In this document: positions 31,322-40,853 of the stretch, one piece after another
Numbering within the stretch: the first letter of the stretch is position 1
Layout: each line of letters starts with the position of its first letter
NCBI GenBank assembly: GCA_947561715.1
Contig: OX387204.1
Location: 997,001 to 1,061,000, forward strand
DNA length: 64,000 bases
DNA from: Ascidia mentula
Lineage: Eukaryota; Chordata; Ascidiacea; Phlebobranchia; Ascidiidae
Direction: 5' to 3'
The notes under the pieces: generated by a model
What the model was told of the DNA's origin: nothing
The model's database searches: none
Seen by the model: only the letters and a program-made list of their open reading frames with translations
Program-made: the position numbers and the translations under genes

Positions 31322-31470
31322 AGCAGAGTGGCGCAGCGGAAGCGTGCTGGGCCCATAACCCAGAGGTCGATGGATCGAAACCATCCTCTGCTACATACGC
31401 TGTGATCGTATAGTGGTTAGTACTTCACGTTGTGGCCGTGACAACCCAGGTTCGAATCCTGGTCACAGCA
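31322..31470 (+). tRNA. Pair 88: tRNA-iMet(CAT) + tRNA-His(GTG)
   Basis: iMet 31322-31393; His 31399-31470. Confidence 0.95.
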
Positions 31471-31596
31471 AGCTTTTAAGTATTCTTTTTTCTTTCATTT
31501 CAATTATTTTGTTCACACTCAAACATAGCATTTCACTTTTCGAAGTTGGAGATGAAAATTTGGGTATTTAATCAGATTTTGTTTCACCAAGCCAGC

Positions 31597-31745
31597 AGCA
31601 GAGTGGCGCAGCGGAAGTGTGCTGGGCCCATAACCCAGAGGTCGATGGATCGAAACCATCCTCTGCTACATACGCTGTGATCGTATAGTAGTTAGTACTT
31701 CACGTTGTGGCCGTGACAACCCAGGTTCGAATCCTGGTCACAGCA
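31597..31745 (+). tRNA. Pair 89: tRNA-iMet(CAT) + tRNA-His(GTG)
   Basis: iMet 31597-31668 (gaagTgtg); His 31674-31745 (tagtAgtt). Confidence 0.93.
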
Positions 31746-31871
31746 AGCTTTTGAGTATTCTTTGTTTTTCAATTTCAATTATTTTGTTCACACTCAAACA
31801 CAGCATTCCACTTTTCGAAGTTGGAGATGAAAATTTAGGTATTTAATCAGATTTTGTTTCACCAAGCCAGC

Positions 31872-32020
31872 AGCAGAGTGGCGCAGCGGAAGCGTGCTGG
31901 GCCCATAACCCAGAGGTCGATGGATCGAAACCATCCTCTGCTACATACGCTGTGATCGTATAGTGGTTAGTACTTCACGTTGTGGCCGTGACAACCCAGG
32001 TTCGAATCCTGGTCACAGCA
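31872..32020 (+). tRNA. Pair 90: tRNA-iMet(CAT) + tRNA-His(GTG)
   Basis: iMet 31872-31943; His 31949-32020. Confidence 0.95.
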
Positions 32021-32146
32021 AGCTTTTGAGTATTCTTTGTTTTTCAATTTCAATTATTTTGTTCACACTCAAACATAGCATTCCACTTTTCGAAGATGGA
32101 GATGAAAATTTGGGTATTTAATCAGATTTTGTTTTACCAAGCCAGC

Positions 32147-32295
32147 AGCAGAGTGGCGCAGCGAAAGCGTGCTGGGCCCATAACCCATAGGTCGATGGAT
32201 CGAAACCATCCTCTGCTACATACGCTGTGATCGTATAGTGGTTAGTACTTCACGTTGTGGCCGTGACAACCCAGGTTCGAATCCTGGTCACAGCA
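32147..32295 (+). tRNA. Pair 91: tRNA-iMet(CAT) + tRNA-His(GTG)
   Basis: iMet 32147-32218 (gcgAaag, cccaTag); His 32224-32295. Confidence 0.92.
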
Positions 32296-32421
32296 AGCTT
32301 TTAAGTATTCTTTTTTCTTTCATTTCAATTATTTTGTTCACACTCGAGCAGAGCATTCCACTTTTCGACGTTGGAGGTGAAAATTTGGATATTTAATCAG
32401 ATTTTCCTTCAACCAGCCAGC

Positions 32422-32570
32422 AGCAGAGTGGCGCAGCGGAAGCGTGCTGGGCCCATAACCCAGAGGTCGATGGATCGAAACCATCCTCTGCTACATACGC
32501 TGTGATCGTATAGTGGTTAGTACTTCACGTTGTGGCCGTGACAACCCAGGTTCGAATCCTGGTCACAGCA
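32422..32570 (+). tRNA. Pair 92: tRNA-iMet(CAT) + tRNA-His(GTG)
   Basis: iMet 32422-32493; His 32499-32570. Confidence 0.95.
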
Positions 32571-32696
32571 AGCTTTTAAGTATTCTTTTTTCTTTCATTT
32601 CAATTATTTTGTTCACACTCAAACATAGCATTTCACTTTTCGAAGTTGGAGATGAAAATTTGGGTATTTAATCAGGTTTTGTTTCACCAAGCCAGC

Positions 32697-32845
32697 AGCA
32701 GAGTGGCGCAGCGGAAGTGTGCTGGGCCCATAACCCAGAGGTCGATGGATCGAAACCATCCTCTGCTACATACGCTGTGATCGTATAGTGGTTAGTACTT
32801 CACGTTGTGGCCGTGACAACCGAGGTTCGAATCCTGGTCACAGCA
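32697..32845 (+). tRNA. Pair 93: tRNA-iMet(CAT) + tRNA-His(GTG)
   Basis: iMet 32697-32768 (gaagTgtg); His 32774-32845 (accGagg). Confidence 0.93.
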
Positions 32846-32971
32846 AGCTTTTGAGTATTCTTTGTTCTTCAAATTCAAATATTTTGTTCACACTCGAGCA
32901 GAGCATTCCACTTTTCGACGTTGGAGGTGAAAATTTGGATATTTAATCAGATTTTCCTTCAACCAGCCAGC

Positions 32972-33120
32972 AGCAGAGTGGCGCAGCGGAAGCGTGCTGG
33001 GCCCATAACCCAGAGGTCGATGGATCGAAACCATCCTCTGCTACATACGCTGTGATCGTATAGTGGTTAGTACTTCACGTTGTGGCCGTGACAACCCAGG
33101 TTCGAATCCTGGTCACAGCA
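32972..33120 (+). tRNA. Pair 94: tRNA-iMet(CAT) + tRNA-His(GTG)
   Basis: iMet 32972-33043; His 33049-33120. Confidence 0.95.
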
Positions 33121-33246
33121 AGCTTTTGAGTATTCTTTGTTTTTCAATTTCAATTATTTTGTTCACACTCAAACATAGCATTCCACTTTTCGAAGTTGGA
33201 GATGAAAATTTGGGTATTTAATCTGATTTTGTTTTACCAAGCCAGC

Positions 33247-33395
33247 AGCAGAGTGGCGCAGCGAAAGCGTGCTGGGCCCATAACCCATAGGTCGATGGAT
33301 CGAAACCATCCTCTGCTACATACGCTGTGATCGTATAGTGGTTAGTACTTCACGTTGTGGCCGTGACAACCCAAGATCGAATCCTGGTCACAGCA
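33247..33395 (+). tRNA. Pair 95: variant tRNA-iMet + variant tRNA-His(GTG)
   Basis: iMet 33247-33318 (gcgAaag, cccaTag); His 33324-33395 (ccaagatcg). Confidence 0.9.
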
Positions 33396-33521
33396 AGCTT
33401 TTGAGTATTCTTTGTTCTTCAAATTCAAATATTTTGTTCACACTCGAGCAGAGCATTCCACTTTTCGACATTGGAGGTGAAAATTTGGATCTTTAACCAG
33501 ATTTTCCTTCAACCAGCCAGC

Positions 33522-33670
33522 AGCATAGTGGCGCAGCGGAAGCGTGCTGGGCCCATAACCCAGAGGTCGATGGATCGAAACCATCCTCTGCTACATACGC
33601 TGTGATCGTATAGTGGTTAGTACTTCACGTTGTGGCCGTGACAACCCAGGTTCGAATCCTGGTCACAGCA
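33522..33670 (+). tRNA. Pair 96: variant tRNA-iMet + tRNA-His(GTG)
   Basis: iMet 33522-33593 (G5>T, upstream TCTTTAA); His 33599-33670. Confidence 0.91.
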
Positions 33671-33796
33671 AGCTTTTAAGTATTCTTTTTTCTTTCATTT
33701 CAATTATTTTGTTCACACTCAAACATAGCATTCCACTTTTCGAAGTTGGAGATGAAAATTTGGGTATTTAATCAGATTTTGTTTTACCAAGCCAGC

Positions 33797-33945
33797 AGCA
33801 GAGTGGCGCAGCGGAAGCGTGCTGGGCCCATAACCCAGAGGTCGATGGATCGAAACCATCCTCTGCTACATACGCTGTGATCGTATAGTGGTTAGTACTT
33901 CACGTTGTGGCCGTGACAACCCAGGTTCGAATCCTGGTCACAGCA
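33797..33945 (+). tRNA. Pair 97: tRNA-iMet(CAT) + tRNA-His(GTG)
   Basis: iMet 33797-33868; His 33874-33945. Confidence 0.95.
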
Positions 33946-34071
33946 AGCTTTTAAGTATTCTTTTTTCTTTCATTTCAATTATTTTGTTCACACTCAAACA
34001 TAGCATTCCACTTTTCGAAGTTGGAGATGAAAATTTGGGTATTTAATCAGATTTTGTTTTACCAAGCCTGC

Positions 34072-34220
34072 AGCAGAGTGGCGCAGCGGAAGCGTGCTGG
34101 CCCCATAACCCAGAGGTCGATGGATCGAAACCATCCTCTGCTACATACGTTGTGATCGTATAGTGATTAGTACTTCACGTTGTGGCCGTGACAACCCAGG
34201 TTCGAATCCTGGTCACAGCA
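34072..34220 (+). tRNA. Pair 98: tRNA-iMet(CAT) + tRNA-His(GTG)
   Basis: iMet 34072-34143 (anticodon-stem ctggCccc); His 34149-34220 with C2>T (T-G pair) and D-arm G>A. Confidence 0.92.
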
Positions 34221-34346
34221 AGCTTTTGAGTATTCTTTGTTCTTCAAATTCAAATATTTTGTTCACACTCGAGCAGAGCATTCCACTTTTCGACGTTGGA
34301 GGTGAAAATTTGGGTATTTAATCAGATTTTGTTTCACCAAGCCAGC

Positions 34347-34495
34347 AGCAGAGTGGCGCAGCGGAAGCGTGCTGGGCCCATAACCCAGAGGTCGACGGAT
34401 CGAAACCATCCTCTGCTACATACGCTGTGATCGTATAGTGGTTAGTACTTCACGTTGTGGCCGTGACAACCCAGGTTCGAATCCTGGTCACAGCA
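34347..34495 (+). tRNA. Pair 99: tRNA-iMet(CAT) + tRNA-His(GTG)
   Basis: iMet 34347-34418 (gtcgaCgg); His 34424-34495. Confidence 0.95.
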
Positions 34496-34621
34496 AGCTT
34501 TTAAGTATTCTTTGTTTTTCAATTTCAATTATTTTGTTCACACTCAAACATAGCATTCCACTTTTCGACATTGGAGGTGAAAATTTGGATCTTTAATCAG
34601 ATTTTCCTTCAACCAGCCAGC

Positions 34622-34770
34622 AGCATAGTGGCGCAGCGGAAGCGTGCTGGGCCCATAACCCAGAGGTCGATGGATCGAAACCATCCTCTGCTACATACGC
34701 TGTGATCGTATAGTGGTTAGTACTTCACGTTGTGGCCGTGACAACCCAGGTTCGAATCCTGGTCACAGCA
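34622..34770 (+). tRNA. Pair 100: variant tRNA-iMet + tRNA-His(GTG)
   Basis: iMet 34622-34693 (G5>T); His 34699-34770. Last unit; the usual trailer is replaced by unrelated flanking DNA. Confidence 0.92.
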
Positions 34771-34780
34771 GGTTCCTTTG

Positions 34781-34785
34781 TTTTT
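34781..34785 (+). terminator. T5 run after the last tRNA-His
   Basis: TTTTT 10 nt past the last His gene, usable as a Pol III stop in place of the agctttt trailer found in other units. Confidence 0.5.
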
Positions 34786-34790
34786 CTAGG

Positions 34791-36249
34791 CCGATGGCAG
34801 ATGGCCATGTAGGAAGTACAGTTAACGGTTGTGTTTTCTCTTGTCTTGTTAAAATTTCCTAAAGCGCATACGTTTGCAATGACAGACGACTAATATCAAG
34901 ACTAACACTTTATTATATTGAAAGATTAGATTTTTTTAAGTTTCAGTAGCGAATCTTACTCTAAAAAGTTGATTAATAATTACTCTGTACAATTATTTTA
35001 AGTTAAATCATTGCTTTAAACTTTCACATAAGCTAGCCATATAGATACTTACAAATGCTTTTGTTCTGGAATATTGGAAATGATGATGAGTTCGATTTGC
35101 AGTCTTTCCATCTTTCCGAATATCTTCAACAACTTCCAACGCCAACCAAATGCACGCACCCTCAGCGAAAATTTTACTTTCTCATGCGTATTTGTTACGG
35201 CACAGGACTTGTTTTGTTTGCTTTACGCAATAAAAATCGTTCTCGTCACGGTAGCTGCGTTTTGTTGTTGACTGTAAAGATTGACTGAACAAAATTGACT
35301 TTCAGAGAAGTAAACACAAAATGGAGGGGGAGATTTTGTTTAATTGAAATACTTGTACTAAATTCATTTTCTGTTACATGAGGTTCGATTTGGGCGCAAT
35401 AGCCCATTGTTTGAAATATCGAAACTTAAATTGTTTTAAACTGTAAATACAATATACGTAGCTTGAACTACTGAACTTCATTTATGTTTGCTGCTTAGAC
35501 ATTTTTAACTTACTCGAAACATTAGTTGACAAAGAGGAGGTTTGCAAATTGATGGTATTATAAACCTTCCTGCACTAATAAATGTTAAATTTCACATTAT
35601 ATTTACAAACATTTGAATTTAATCTGTATTGTTTATTGTACAGTAGTCATCAGATGTTGTATTACTGTAAATAATATATTTTGGCTTTGTTGTTAATATG
35701 AAGTTGTTTTTATTGGACTTTCTGTTGTAATTTTGAATGTTGAACCAGTTTCATGATCACACACAATCTTTACTTTATGACATCACCTGCTGCTTAAACC
35801 AAAAAAATACTTAACGAGGCTGTTGATCATCATAAGTATAATCTTTAATGTTTTGAAAAGCAACAGAAATAATATTTTTTCCTAAAATGGTATCGTTTTT
35901 GTCTTCCTCTCGCAACTGATGACTTTAAGCTTTGTATGGTTGAAATATATTCAATGTTATGTTTCTGAATTATTGTCAAGGAAGCATTGATTGTTTGTGT
36001 CTTAATTAAAATCACAAGTGGTGGTTGTTTGAAGTGCAGTCCATTTTATTAGCGATATACTTACTGACAATTGCTTTAAAAGCAACTACTTTGTCATTAA
36101 AACTTTGATGTATATATAAAAGGGCTTGTTTTATATTTAAACATATGCACAATGGAAGGCCTAATAACAGGTTACTTTTTGTCATACTTACAGCTCTAGA
36201 AGGATATCAATGTTTGTGGAATAAGCTTTGTTTTTACACAAGATCAGCA
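34791..36249. other. Gene-poor AT-rich interval right of the array
   Basis: No convincing gene. On the minus strand a GTAAGT donor lies just after codable sequence at about 35055-35170, and an acceptor followed by 32 open codons runs from about 34857 into the last tRNA-His, but two incompatible frames are open and I could not settle a gene. On + an acceptor-like site at about 36192 may be the end of a 5' UTR intron (or a trans-splice site) of the next gene. Confidence 0.35.
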
Positions 36250-37445
36250 ATGGCCGAAAACCTGGAAAATCAACTTTGCAGTAAATTTACCACAGTTGTC
36301 ATTCTCGGTTTGGGGGGAAACACCGAGCGAATCGGTCGCGCTGATGCTCGCGCGTTGCGTGAAACAATATTCGGACTCGATTACGAATCATCACAACTGA
36401 AGATTTTCACAAATTATTCCACTGTTTTCCACGAGATGGCGGATACGCGCGACGAAGAATTGTTGAAAGAAATTGTTGATGAAGTTACGTCGACCCCCAA
36501 ATGCGACAGGGTCGGTTTGGTTATTTTTGCGCACAGTCACGGCGCCAAAATGCTCGACATAGCCCTGCAGAAAATTGCTTCTGAAACTCCAGATTATCAA
36601 ACGCTCGCGAGGAACATGGCGATTGTGACGCTGGGTGGCGTAACGTTCATCAAGCCAAGCATGGCACGGGTCGGTTTTTAACTAGTTTACAACGTGCCTT
36701 TTGGAGCACTTTGTATGCAAGATTTTCAAATTCTGCTGCAATCATCGAACTAGTTTTAAAGTAAATAATTCAAACGTACAAAATTCGTACAAGATGTTTT
36801 TTGAACGTAAAACTATGTTCATAACCTTCTGAAGCACTCAACATTTTTAATCTGCTACGATTATGGAACTAGTCTTATTTTAAAAGTAAATAGTTCAAAT
36901 GTTGTGTAAAAAAATCCTACCGACCGAGCGATCAATAGTTTTGTTGCTGTTCTCGACTGCGCATTATAAATCGGTGATTGGTTGGCCATCTTGGCCAAGT
37001 GTGCGTGATGTTAAACTTTTTTTTTGTGCAGGTCGTGATGAACGTGGATTGTGAGAATGATTATCACTCCAAAGTAGCTGTGAAAGTTGGAATGGGAAGT
37101 CACGAAGAAGAATTTATGAAAATCGGACCAATCAAAGACAACACGTGCATGTGTTGTATTCCAAAACCGACAGAGGACCATTCACACATAACAAACGAAC
37201 CAACCCCTCCCGAAGCAGCCAACACCAACTCTGGTTTTGGGTTTAAAACGTTTGTGAAGTTTATACCTCAGTTTTTTCACTCAACGAAGGTCACGGGTCA
37301 TTACATGAGCGATTACGTCTTGTGCACGAAATGGCGAAAAGAATTGCAACGTAAGCTTGGTATTTATAACCCTAGTCAATGCGCATGCGCGGAAAGATCT
37401 TCCGGAGAGGCAGAGACTCACGCAACGCCGGATGGAAATCTTTAA
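36250..37445 (+). CDS. Alpha/beta-hydrolase-like protein, two exons, 277 aa
   Basis: Exons are 36250-36669 and 37032-37445, both phase 0, with an acceptor tttttttgtgcag. The donor CGG|GTCGGT is weak but is the only one that keeps the frame. The ATG at 36250 was chosen because a possible acceptor at about 36192 lies downstream of the earlier ATG at 36145. Residues 15-22 (VVILGLGG) look like a first beta strand and glycine turn. Residues 86-100 carry a nucleophile-elbow-like AHSHG with Ser96. After the splice, NVDCEND with Asp150 sits where lipase-like folds often put the catalytic acid. No signal peptide or membrane helix. The fold assignment is inference from these motifs; a catalytic His cannot be named and the substrate is unknown. 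Codon use and the long clean frame support a real gene. Confidence 0.68.
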
Positions 37446-37602
37446 TGATTTGTTTGCAGCCAATTTCCTGCGCTTCAATATTCAGAAGCTGTTGATCAAT
37501 ATTAACAATGTATGCTGAATTTATGTTGTTTCACTGTGGAATTACCGAAAATTTGTAACGCTTTTATAACTAAAGGCAATCGAAAATTCCTCTTTATGAT
37601 CG

Positions 37603-37608
37603 AATAAA
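37603..37608 (+). other. Poly(A) signal AATAAA
   Basis: About 160 nt after the stop of the hydrolase-like gene. Confidence 0.65.
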
Positions 37609-37894
37609 AATTTTCAATTTTTTGTCTAAAAACTATGTAAAAATGCTTTCAATTCCTGGTGTTGTTATTACTTTTTTCTCCACCGCTATTACTGTGATCT
37701 GTGCGAAACTTTGCTTTTGCTCGCCTGTAATTTCCTAATTTATGTGTGTTGTCTTGGTGCAAGTCGCACATTATTTATGTAGAATTTGTTGCGAGTGGTT
37801 GGTAGGGAATTTAAATTATTTCTGTTCACTGTTGATTGTCTGAATATGCAGGGAAACCTGTGTACAAGAATTAGTCTTGTATTGATTTCTAAGG

Positions 37895-38050
37895 CAGGGT
37901 TTTTTCAACGCTGGTCTATGACCTACTCCTGGATGCCAAGAGGTGTTTTCCGGGGGCCACGAACAACATTCTTATTTCAATGATGAGCAGGGAGCCACGA
38001 GGCTTGAGCATTGCTGTATGGCATGAAACATAAAAGGTTGAGAAACCCTG
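37895..38050. mobile_element. hAT-like MITE, 156 bp
   Basis: Starts CAGGGTTTTTTCAAC and ends GTTGAGAAACCCTG, imperfect terminal inverted repeats of about 15 bp with the CAG..CTG ends common in hAT-type elements. No coding capacity. Flanking 8-mers do not match, so no target-site duplication supports it. Confidence 0.5.
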
Positions 38051-39162
38051 TGTCGTGGGGTCGGATAGGAAAACCAATAATCTAACGTTTAATATTGAAT
38101 CTAAAACTTTGTTCAATCGTAAGATATTGACTGGAAGAAAAAAAAATTATTTTTTACAACAGACAAATTTATAATATTGTATTTAATTATTCTGTCCTCC
38201 TCCTGGCACACTAAAAGGTAACTTTTATCAACCGTTGAAACGTATCGCCTGCTGTTTAGCTGTAGGCTTCGTAAACCTTACGACCTGGTGGTCAAAGCCT
38301 ATTTTCAGTTTTCACGTTTAACTGTGTCGGAAAAACAGAAGAATTAAAAACAAACTTGTTTGTGTTTTTCGAGCTAAGACATACTGGTATTATTGATACG
38401 TCACAAACAACTAAAACCATTACCGGACTCCAATGCTATTTTGTCCGTTCAATCTGTGTTGTTTTTTGCTTGTATTTACCAAATCCTGCTTTGTTGAAAG
38501 GAAGATTTATTTTACGACCAGTTTCGTCGTTAAATCTGCTTTGAGGATCGCGTTTGACTTGTTGGAATTTGTCGCTAAAATAAACCATAAAGCAGGCATT
38601 AATCACCTTGTTTTCGTGTTGAATTCTATTCTTTTACTACCTATGTGGTTTAACTGATGCGTTTAACACGATCAATATTAAGACAATATTATCAGGCCGT
38701 TTATTTAAATGCCCTTGTTGAAGGATGTGGATTTCATCGTATGCTAAGAGGTTGCAATACACTTACCCGTACATGGTCAATAAGTAAGCCACAGTTAATC
38801 CTTTTACCCCCCTTAATTTATGCTCACCACATCCAGTACAGCTCGTAAGCGAACAAAGGTCATTTAATGCTTAAAGCGAGCGCGGGGATTAAAATAGGCG
38901 AATACCTTTTGGCAACAAAAGGAAAATTCACTGCCGCTCTCTGTTCAATAATAAATTCTCTTATCGAAATTGCTGTTTTATATCCTTACTATAGGGTCTA
39001 TAATAGATTGTGTTAAGCGTATACGAGCACAGGAACAATGCTTGGTTCGGCAGCAAGTCGTTCACCACGTATAGTGTCTGTGGAACATGGTAGTTTGGGA
39101 TGAGTTTTCGTAACAAGCAAAAGTGACAAATGTTGAGAATTGTAAAACACATAGACGTGGCA

Positions 39163-39817
39163 ATGGATGCAAAAACAGTAATATGGTTTCTTGCCATTGT
39201 TGCGATTGGAAGTGGGATTTCTTCGATTTTAACTGCACACTTAGTCAAGGTAAGACTGAATCGGAATATTTAAGTTTGGTTGCAGATTCAAAGAGAATTG
39301 AAGTCGTTTTTCTACACACTCGGTGTTCTATAATCCAGTGCCAAACAACCTTTGTTGTATAAATGGCAGCGTTGGTGGCTAAATCAACATTGGAGAGCAT
39401 ATTTACGACCCGCATTCAAAGTTGTTTTTTTGTTTCAGACTGGCCACTTAAAAGTATTGGCACAAACTTCTCCCTCATCAGGTGCTACACATAAGTTCGT
39501 GCCAATAAAGTTTTTAAGTGGTCAGTCTGTCAAAAATAGTCAACCAACAATTGCAGTCGTGCAGTTTAGTGCAATTGGCATTAGGATTTAAACTTATCTT
39601 TATTTGAATACAGAAGCAACCACTGGGATCGCGTGTGTCCGGGTCGTTGCGGGCCATGTCCTTCTTCTTTTTGCTCCTCTTCTTCGCAAACCTTCTGGTT
39701 TTCTGTGTAAACAAATATAAATCCAACAACCAGAAGAGCTGGGATTCGACGTACAGCGCCACAATCCTCGTAGACCGACGTAAAGTCGATGCTGACGTGC
39801 AAGTGACTGAGGTTTGA
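39163..39817 (+). CDS. Putative two-exon small membrane protein, 96 aa, with PDZ-ligand C-terminus
   Basis: Exon 1 (39163-39249) starts at ATG and encodes 29 residues, mostly one hydrophobic helix, ending AAG|GTAAGA in phase 0. Exon 2 (39614-39817) follows an acceptor aatacag in phase 0 and encodes 67 residues: a short basic stretch, a second hydrophobic helix (MSFFFLLLFFANLLVFC), a basic anchor (NKYKS), then a hydrophilic tail ending VQVTEV. T-x-V at the C-terminus is a class I PDZ-binding motif. Exon 1 resembles exon 1 of the PMP22/claudin-like gene downstream, so this may be a reduced relative. The intron (39250-39613) holds the hairpin element at 39436-39529. Not recognised as a known family; the join rests on splice sites and phase only. 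Confidence 0.42.
39436..39529. repeat. Foldback element, 94 bp
   Basis: CAGACTGGCCACTTAAAA ... and its near-perfect reverse complement (one mismatch plus small gap) about 30 nt apart, including an inner TATTGGCAC/GTGCCAATA pair. It would form a long hairpin; likely a MITE remnant. Confidence 0.7.
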
Positions 39818-40853
39818 TCAAACCTCCCGCATGTTGTTGTTTGTTGTCGTTCAAGACGATTCGCAAAATGGAAAACTTTTGCATTGGTCCAAATTTTTGA
39901 ACAAACGAAATTTGACTGGATTTTTTTGAGTAACGAATCATGTCAGTTGATGTTTTTGAAAATATTGTACGCCTGTGACAATTTTTTTGAACAAAAGAAG
40001 TTGATTCGAAACCGATGACGACGTGACACGAAACTTGAGCCGCCGTTAAATAATAATCGGAAATATTTTGAGTTCAAAACGTGCATTTTTACGAAGAATT
40101 TCGTCGACACGTCTGGTGACGTCATATTTCCGATGTAATGCCTGGTGAGGTTCGCACTAAAAAGTGTATGTGCGTGCAGTCAATCGTGTCGCTTTTTGAG
40201 CATTACAAGGATTTGATGTAAAAAAAAGTTTACTTTGCAGAAGGTTCATTTGCCACCAAATATTTTCACCAACGGAATACGGAATTTTAGAAATAAAAAT
40301 ATTTGAATCATTAATTTTAACATATTTCAATAGCATTAGTGCAAGGATTGTTGGCAGCTGGCTTGTGTAGTGTTAAAAGTGTTTGCATTATGACAAGGCA
40401 ACGACAGGCAAGCAATGATCGATTAGCTCGCAGCGCAAACCGAAAGATCGGAAACTAAGGTTGATGTTTCGGTCTCTTTGCTTCCAATATTATCAAGTTT
40501 AATATGAAAGGTATTGAGAATGGTGGGGTCATTATTGGATTCTTAATTTTACTTCAGAGAGAGCATTTGTTGATGAAGGCATGAGGGAATTTTATTTGAA
40601 TTGAGTTTCGCTTCTGTGGTTTATTACCATGCTAGCTCAGAAAACTACCCACAAAATTTTATTACCGCATTTAGGCGTAGTCTTGAATTAGCACAGGGTT
40701 TATGACAAAAAGGCTCGTCCGTTTCGCTTAACGTTCTTTGCTAACAAGTGGTGCGGTATAAGGCTCAGTGAATAATAAGGAATAACTAGAACATCGAGTT
40801 CGTTGTGTTCAGAATTAAATTGCCAATATAGGCAAGTATTGGTAACACGTGAT
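39818..40853. other. Intergenic, nothing convincing
   Basis: AT-rich; contains the 3' UTR of the small gene to the left and the promoter/5' UTR of the gene to the right. Confidence 0.4.

Larger units (their letters stand above)
7335..34790 (+). repeat. Tandem array of 100 tRNA-iMet/tRNA-His units (period ~275 bp)
   Basis: One unit is: a 72-nt initiator tRNA-Met, a 5-nt linker (usually catac), a 72-nt tRNA-His, then a ~126-nt spacer. I located 100 pairs by eye; 96 of the 99 start-to-start intervals average 275 bp, and the three exceptions are 392, 169 and 169. The iMet has anticodon CAT, three G:C pairs closing the anticodon stem, A1:T72, and the ATCG T-loop of initiators; from memory it matches the vertebrate initiator exactly. 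The His has anticodon GTG. The spacer begins agcttttgagt or agcttttaagt (T4, a Pol III terminator) and, 26-33 nt before each iMet, carries a conserved TATTTAA. Two trailer types and two leader types are mixed along the array. All short open frames here are chance readings through tRNA sequence. Confidence 0.97.
37446..39162. other. Intergenic with one MITE-like element
   Basis: Apart from the 3' UTR and poly(A) signal of the gene to the left and the element at 37895-38050, I see only short unconvincing open frames. Confidence 0.4.

Noticed and set aside
7335-34790. CRISPR-like array (regular repeats with spacers)
   Set aside because: The repeats are whole tRNA genes and the spacers are near-identical; no cas genes; eukaryotic context.
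35055-35288. Two overlapping + frames and a minus-strand exon-like stretch ending in GTAAGT
   Set aside because: Three frames are open at once and each leads to an early stop or unproven join; no gene could be chosen.
37916-38116. Minus-strand 66-codon frame
   Set aside because: It lies within the MITE-like element and has no codon or splice support.
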